Assembly: GCF_001746295.1 (NCBI RefSeq) | Contig: NZ_MJAH01000001.1 | Location: 398,468-462,467, forward strand | DNA from: Streptomyces sp. LUP47B | GTDB lineage: Bacteria > Actinomycetota > Actinomycetes > Streptomycetales > Streptomycetaceae | DNA length: 64,000 bases | Direction of reading: 5' to 3' | Shown: in pieces, positions 59,867 through 64,000 of the stretch | Layout: the number at the start of each line of letters is the position of its first letter | Numbering within the stretch: the stretch's first letter is position 1 | Notes under the pieces: generated by a model | What the model was told of the DNA's origin: nothing | Seen by the model: the letters and a program-made list of their open reading frames with translations, nothing else | The model's database searches: none | Translations under genes and position numbers: made by a program

Positions 59867-60470
59867 GGGTCTTCCTCCGCTGATGGATGAATCGGTTGGA
59901 CGACACTGCGGGTGAACTCGACGACTTGGGCGTCGTCGAAGGTGACGCCGAGCCGGGTGCCGTTGGCGGCCGGAATGCGGCGTCGGTGCAGGTGACCGGA
60001 TCGGCCACCAGATCGTCGGTGACCAGGAGAAGGCCGAGGCGCTCCGATCCGGTGCCCCGACGCCTGGTGTGGTGCAGAACAGGCGGTGGCGGCGGCCGGG
60101 CCGGGGGAGCTCTCGATGGTGGTGCCACCGTGGCCGGCGATGCCGACGGTCTCCGCGACGATGGTGATCCGTTCGATCGCGGAGATCGCCTTGCGCCCTG
60201 AGCCGGGGCGGCTGCCCTGGGCCGCAGCCCCCGGTTCCTCCGGCCGGTCGGTGAACCGGGCCGCCGAGCTGGGACGGACGCCCTCGCCTCCCTGCTCAGG
60301 ACGGGTAGGGAGTGCCCTAGCGTGCTGAGCGCGGGGCGGCTGCCCGCCAGGAGAGTTCGGGCTCGGCTATCTCGACCGCCAAGGTGTCCGCGGCGCCTTC
60401 TGCGCCGAGCCCGACGGTATCCCCGGCGGGATCGGCGCCCGCTCACTTTGGACGCCGGCGCCGCTCGCAG
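59867..60470. other. Stretch without an intact gene
   Basis: Frames on both strands are rich in Arg and Pro. On the minus strand two short protein-like pieces in different frames, SERLGLLLVTDDLVADPV and GTRLGVTFDDAQVVEFTRS, suggest a frameshifted or eroded coding sequence ending near the amidohydrolase start. I could not assign a family. No promoter or strong hairpin stood out. Confidence 0.35.
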
Positions 60471-62237
60471 TCACGGAAGTGCGGGCCGGCAGAGCGCCGC
60501 GGTCAGCGCCTCCCTCAGCAGGCGGGTCGCCTCGGCGATGTCGGTGGCACCGCTGGGCCGCCGCCAGGCAACGTACCCGTCGGGGCGGACCAGCAGCACG
60601 CCCTCCTCGTCGATCTCCGCGCGGCGGCTCCACTCGCCGTACGCGTCGTGCGCGTCGCGGTCGATGACGACGCCGCGCAGGTCGAGGCCCAGCTCCTGGG
60701 CCAGCGCGTCGGCGGCGTCGGCCCACGGCGTCCCGGCGAGGCCGGTGACGACGGAGAAGCGGCCCTTGCCGATCAGGTCGAGCGTCGAGACGCGCCCGCC
60801 CCTGTCGTCGGCGAGCCAGGCGTGCGGCAGCTTCGCGCCGGGGCGCGAGGTCGGGCGCCCGAAGAGTTCGTCGTCGCGGGAGATCGTCTCCACGGTGCCG
60901 TCGGGGATGACGGCTGCCGACTGGTAGCGCTGGTTGTGCTCGACGCCGTGCGCGTTGAACTCGTAGTTCTTCTGCTCGATCGCCTCGCGGATGGCGCGCC
61001 GCTTCTTCGCACCGTCGGCGTCCGGCTGCCGCGCCGCGTGCAGGGCCTTGGTGATGCCCTCCTCGTCCCCGCCGACGACGCCGAGGGCCTCGAAGAGGGG
61101 CAGGAATTCGTCGCGGGACAGGTTCGCGCGTTCGACGATCTGCTTCGCTACGGGGGCTCGTTCGTCGGTGTAGGTGTCCAGCAGTTCAGGCCCGGCGTGT
61201 CCCTTGATGACGGCCGCGAGCTTCCAGGCCAGGTTGTAGGAGTCCTGGACGGAGGTGTTGGAGCCGAGGCCGTTGGACGGTGGGTGCCGGTGCACGGCGT
61301 CGCCGGCGCAGAAGACGCGGCCGGCGTGCAGCCGTGTCGCGTAGGCGTGGTTGACCGTCCAGAGGGCGGCGCTGTCGATCTGCACGTCGAGTTCGTCGTC
61401 GCCGACGAGGTCCCGGACGATCGCTGCCGCCGCTTCGTCGGTGACCTTCGGCGGGGGGTTGTCGATGTCGTAGCCCCAGACGATGAGCCACTCGTTCCAG
61501 GGCCGGACCATGCGCAGCAGACCCATGCCGATGCCGCCGACGTCAGCGCCTGGGCGCATGATCCAGTACAGGACGCTGGGACGGTGCTCGACGTACTGCG
61601 TGAGGTCGGCCCTGAAGACGATGTTCATGCTGCCGGCCTTGCCCATCTGTCCTTCCATGGGCAGTCCGAGCCTGCCCGCGACGATGCTGCGGCCGCCGTC
61701 GGCGCCGATCAGGTAGCGGGCGCGGACGGTGTGCTCGGTTCCGCTGGGCCGGTCGCGCAGGCGCGCGGTCACACCGTCGGCGTCCTGCTCGAAGTCGATG
61801 AGCTCGGTGTTCAGTCGGACGACGGCGCCCCGCTCGGCGGCGTTGGCCAGGAGGATGGGCTCCAGGTAGGTCTGCGGAAGGTCGATCATGCCGCAGGGGC
61901 TCTGGGCCGCGTATTCGGTCCGGCTCTCGTCGCCGGTGCCCCAGGTGCGGATGCGGCCGATCTCGTCGCCGAGGAGTGACGTGGCGAAGACGGTGTCGCC
62001 CATCAGGTGGCTCGGGGTGCCCTTCTCCAGCGCTTGCTTCTCGATGCCGAGGTCACGGAAGACCTCCATGGCACGCTGGTTGGTGATGTGGGCGCGCGGA
62101 GTGTCGGCGAGCCAGCCGTATTTGGTGACCAGGTGGGTGCGTATGCCGTAGGTGGCGAGCAGGAGGGCGGCGGTGCCGCCGGCGGGTCCGCTGCCGACGA
62201 CCAGGACATCGGTGTCGTAATTTTCAGGTGTTCTCAT
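60471..62237 (-). CDS. FAD-dependent phenol/resorcinol-type hydroxylase
   Basis: A 588-residue group A flavin monooxygenase related to 2,4-dichlorophenol 6-monooxygenase (TfdB). Motifs: VVGSGPAGGTAALLLATYG (FAD), YLIGADGGRSIVAG (DG motif), VFCAGDAVHRHPPSNGLGSNTSVQDSYNLAWKL (GD motif and TfdB-like segment), then a thioredoxin-like C-terminal domain. Encoded 47 bases after a hydroxyquinol dioxygenase fusion, it probably hydroxylates resorcinol or a related phenol to hydroxyquinol. It is distinct from the two MhpA-like hydroxylases of modules A and B. Confidence 0.87.
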   Translation of the reverse strand: MRTPENYDTDVLVVGSGPAGGTAALLLATYGIRTHLVTKYGWLADTPRAHITNQRAMEVFRDLGIEKQALEKGTPSHLMGDTVFATSLLGDEIGRIRTWGTGDESRTEYAAQSPCGMIDLPQTYLEPILLANAAERGAVVRLNTELIDFEQDADGVTARLRDRPSGTEHTVRARYLIGADGGRSIVAGRLGLPMEGQMGKAGSMNIVFRADLTQYVEHRPSVLYWIMRPGADVGGIGMGLLRMVRPWNEWLIVWGYDIDNPPPKVTDEAAAAIVRDLVGDDELDVQIDSAALWTVNHAYATRLHAGRVFCAGDAVHRHPPSNGLGSNTSVQDSYNLAWKLAAVIKGHAGPELLDTYTDERAPVAKQIVERANLSRDEFLPLFEALGVVGGDEEGITKALHAARQPDADGAKKRRAIREAIEQKNYEFNAHGVEHNQRYQSAAVIPDGTVETISRDDELFGRPTSRPGAKLPHAWLADDRGGRVSTLDLIGKGRFSVVTGLAGTPWADAADALAQELGLDLRGVVIDRDAHDAYGEWSRRAEIDEEGVLLVRPDGYVAWRRPSGATDIAEATRLLREALTAALCRPALP

Positions 62238-62284
62238 GCTCTCTCCGGTGAAGATGCGTGAAAGGTCGGCAGGGGATCGCTCGA

Positions 62285-64000
62285 TCAGTGCTGGTCAAAG
62301 CGCGCGATGCGGAAGGTGAACTCGAGCAGGCGCCACTCGCCGTCGACCGGTCGGCCGTCGGGCGTCGGCCCGGTGCGCGGTGTGAAGTCGGTGATCAGGT
62401 CGTCCTTGACGCCGAAGACCGCGTCGCGTTGTCCGGGGACTCCGTGGAGGTAGGCCCCGCCACGTACGAAGAGCTGGGTGATCAGCGGTTGGTGTCCGGG
62501 GGCGTTGATCAGGAAGTGGACATGGGGAGCGCGGTAGGGGTGGCGGCCCACGGCGGAGAGCATCCTGCCGACCGGACCGTCGTTCGGGATCGGGTATTCC
62601 GACGGAAGGATCGACCAGAACGTGAACCGTCCATCGGCGTCGGTGGTGAATCGGGCGCGGAGCACGGGCCCGTCCAGGTCGGGGAGTTGGACGTCGTAGA
62701 AGCCGTCCTCGTTGGACTGCCAGACGTCCACGACAGCACCGGCGACCGGCTCCCCATCCTGGTCGGTCACCTGGATGTCCGCCCACATCGGCGTACCCGT
62801 GAAGTCTCCGGCGATGTCGCTGCCGTGGTCGGCGGCGGGTGGTCCGTCGACGTAGAAAGGGCCGAGGATGGCGGACGAAGTGGTGTCCGGGGTACGGGAG
62901 TTGGCCATGGCGTCGACCACGCTGGACACCCCGAGGGTGTCGGACAGGAGGATGAACTCCTGCCGGGTGTCGGTGGTGATGTGGCCGGCCTCGGTGAGGA
63001 AGCCGATGGCCTGCTGCCACTCCAGGGGGGTGAGGTCGTTGCGGGCCGTGTAGGCGTGCAGGGTGCGCACGAGGTCGGTCAACAGTTGCCGCAGGCGCGG
63101 GTCCGCGCAGCCGTCGAAGCTCGCCACGACCTCGTCGGTCAGCGGGCGCAGGTCGGGTAGGGCCCCGGCCGCCGCCTGGGGGCGACGGCCCTGCCAGGCG
63201 TCCCGCAGCAGGCCCGTGAGGCCGGTGCGGGTCAGCTCGCGCGGGTTCGGATACGGCTGGGAGGTGGCCAGATCCGCCGCGCGCTCCAGGTCGGCCTCGG
63301 CCATGCCGAGATCGCGCAGGGCTGCCGGGCCGCCGACCCGGCGGATCAGGTCGAAGACGCCCGTGGGAGCGTCGGGCGCGCCCAGGGCGCGCGCGATGCG
63401 GTCCATCGCCTCCGACGCGGCGGGCGCGTTGTACGCCATGGCGTGCGGAAGGATCACCGTGTGGGTCTCGGCGTGCGGAAGGCCGAAGGCGCCGCCCAGC
63501 GTGTGGCACAGCTTGTGGTGCAGTCCCATGCCGACGGCACCGAGGCAGGTGCCCGCCAGCCATGCCGCCAGCAGAAGATCCGACCGTGCCTCCTGGTCGG
63601 AGGGGTCGTCGTGGAGGACGGGCAGGGAACGGGCGACGGCCGCGACCGCCTCCAGGGCCATGGCGTCGGTGACCGGAGTGGCATCCGGCGAGTAGAGGGC
63701 CTCCACGGCGTGGGCCAGCGCGTTGACGCCGCTGGTCACCGTCATCGGAACGGGCAGCCCGAGGGTGAGCTCCACGTCGTAGACCACCGTTTCCGGCAGG
63801 ATCCCGGGCGCGGAGCGGGTGATCTTGCGGCCGTTCTGCGTCTCGCCGAGGACGGGGGTGACCTCGGAGCCGGCGTAGGTGGTGGGCACGATGACCTGGG
63901 GCAGGTCCGTACGGACCGCCAGCGCCTTCGCGAGGCCGGTCGTCGAGCCGCCGCCGATCGCCACCAGGCAGTCCACGTCATGCTCGCGCAGCACTGTCAG
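62285..64000 (-). CDS. Maleylacetate reductase-hydroxyquinol 1,2-dioxygenase fusion, 5' partial
   Basis: The frame is open to the right edge, so the N-terminus is missing. The visible first half (to about 63170) is an iron-ADH-type maleylacetate reductase (AIGGGSTTGLAKALA, VPTTYAGSEVTPVLGETQNGRKITR, GLHHKLCHTLGGAFGLPHAETH). The second half is a full-length intradiol hydroxyquinol 1,2-dioxygenase (AILGPFYVDG, HPYRAPHVHFLI with Tyr and His iron ligands). The fusion would convert hydroxyquinol to maleylacetate and reduce it to 3-oxoadipate. The ring-forming hydroxylase is encoded next on the same strand. Confidence 0.9.
   Translation of the reverse strand: MTVLREHDVDCLVAIGGGSTTGLAKALAVRTDLPQVIVPTTYAGSEVTPVLGETQNGRKITRSAPGILPETVVYDVELTLGLPVPMTVTSGVNALAHAVEALYSPDATPVTDAMALEAVAAVARSLPVLHDDPSDQEARSDLLLAAWLAGTCLGAVGMGLHHKLCHTLGGAFGLPHAETHTVILPHAMAYNAPAASEAMDRIARALGAPDAPTGVFDLIRRVGGPAALRDLGMAEADLERAADLATSQPYPNPRELTRTGLTGLLRDAWQGRRPQAAAGALPDLRPLTDEVVASFDGCADPRLRQLLTDLVRTLHAYTARNDLTPLEWQQAIGFLTEAGHITTDTRQEFILLSDTLGVSSVVDAMANSRTPDTTSSAILGPFYVDGPPAADHGSDIAGDFTGTPMWADIQVTDQDGEPVAGAVVDVWQSNEDGFYDVQLPDLDGPVLRARFTTDADGRFTFWSILPSEYPIPNDGPVGRMLSAVGRHPYRAPHVHFLINAPGHQPLITQLFVRGGAYLHGVPGQRDAVFGVKDDLITDFTPRTGPTPDGRPVDGEWRLLEFTFRIARFDQH

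Noticed and set aside
59835-60446. 203-residue minus-strand frame between the amidohydrolase and hydroxylase genes
   Set aside because: Composition is almost only Arg, Ser, Pro and Ala, with no fold-like pattern except one short piece; treated as non-coding or decayed.
1-64000. CRISPR arrays, rRNA and tRNA genes
   Set aside because: No regularly spaced direct repeats or recognisable RNA gene sequences were found by eye; a covariance-model scan would be needed to exclude a single tRNA.

Overview
The window is high-GC actinobacterial DNA. Streptomyces or a close relative fits best: mycothiol-linked formaldehyde enzymes, a SpoIIE-phosphatase/ATPase fusion, frequent GTG and TTG starts, tightly overlapping ATGA/GTGA junctions and a degenerate intergenic repeat of the streptomycete kind. 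No rRNA, tRNA, CRISPR array or replication gene was seen. It reads as a catabolic accessory region that packs several aromatic and amine degradation units between their own regulators. Decayed insertion-sequence pieces sit near 2 kb and 33 kb.

Layout. 0-2.8 kb: 5'-cut phosphatase/ATPase regulator, a small conserved protein, an IS21-type istB remnant, a TetR regulator. 3-9.9 kb: a six-gene 4-hydroxyphenylacetate/homoprotocatechuate operon (hpaC-hpaB-FAH/RraA fusion-DapA-like-hpaE-hpaD, minus strand), with an 18-bp palindrome upstream. 10-14.6 kb: cytochrome P450, Rieske ferredoxin, ferredoxin reductase, S-(hydroxymethyl)mycothiol dehydrogenase and an MBL hydrolase, which looks like a demethylating P450 with formaldehyde disposal; LysR is divergent. 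15.9-24.4 kb: ornithine-cyclodeaminase-like protein, cysteine hydrolase, XRE-cupin regulator, a sarcosine-oxidase-like flavoenzyme, three split glutamate-synthase-type proteins and a type III glutamine synthetase, together resembling the N-methylglutamate route for methylamine. 24.5-32.5 kb: an NCS1 permease and SnoaL-flavin-reductase fusion facing a luciferase-like monooxygenase, two PF06684 proteins, an alpha/beta hydrolase, an aldehyde dehydrogenase and a GntR regulator, organised like pyrimidine ring opening by Rut.

33-39 kb: decayed IS material, then a carotenoid/lignostilbene oxygenase under a MarR regulator with a clear promoter and operator, a DapA-family lyase, a semialdehyde dehydrogenase and another MarR. 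39-58.4 kb: two related meta-cleavage modules. Module A has two FAH proteins, acetoacetyl-CoA synthetase, a cupin, TetR, a VOC extradiol dioxygenase, an FAD hydroxylase, a thioesterase, an NMT1-like protein and a thiolase. Module B has FAH, VOC dioxygenase, FAD hydroxylase, NMT1-like protein and TetR, beside an MFS transporter. 58.5-64 kb: an amidohydrolase, then a phenol hydroxylase and a maleylacetate reductase/hydroxyquinol dioxygenase fusion that runs off the right edge.

How it fits together. Most units turn an aromatic or N-methylated substrate into central metabolites: succinic semialdehyde plus pyruvate (hpa), acetoacetyl-CoA then acetyl-CoA (module A), 3-oxoadipate (hydroxyquinol), formate and glutamate (methyl groups and methylamine). 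A 17-bp operator, CGAWACG-N3-CGTWYCG, recurs at seven intergenic sites from 15.7 to 57.7 kb and may link several units to the twin TetR regulators. Functions are assigned from motifs and gene context only; no database search was possible.
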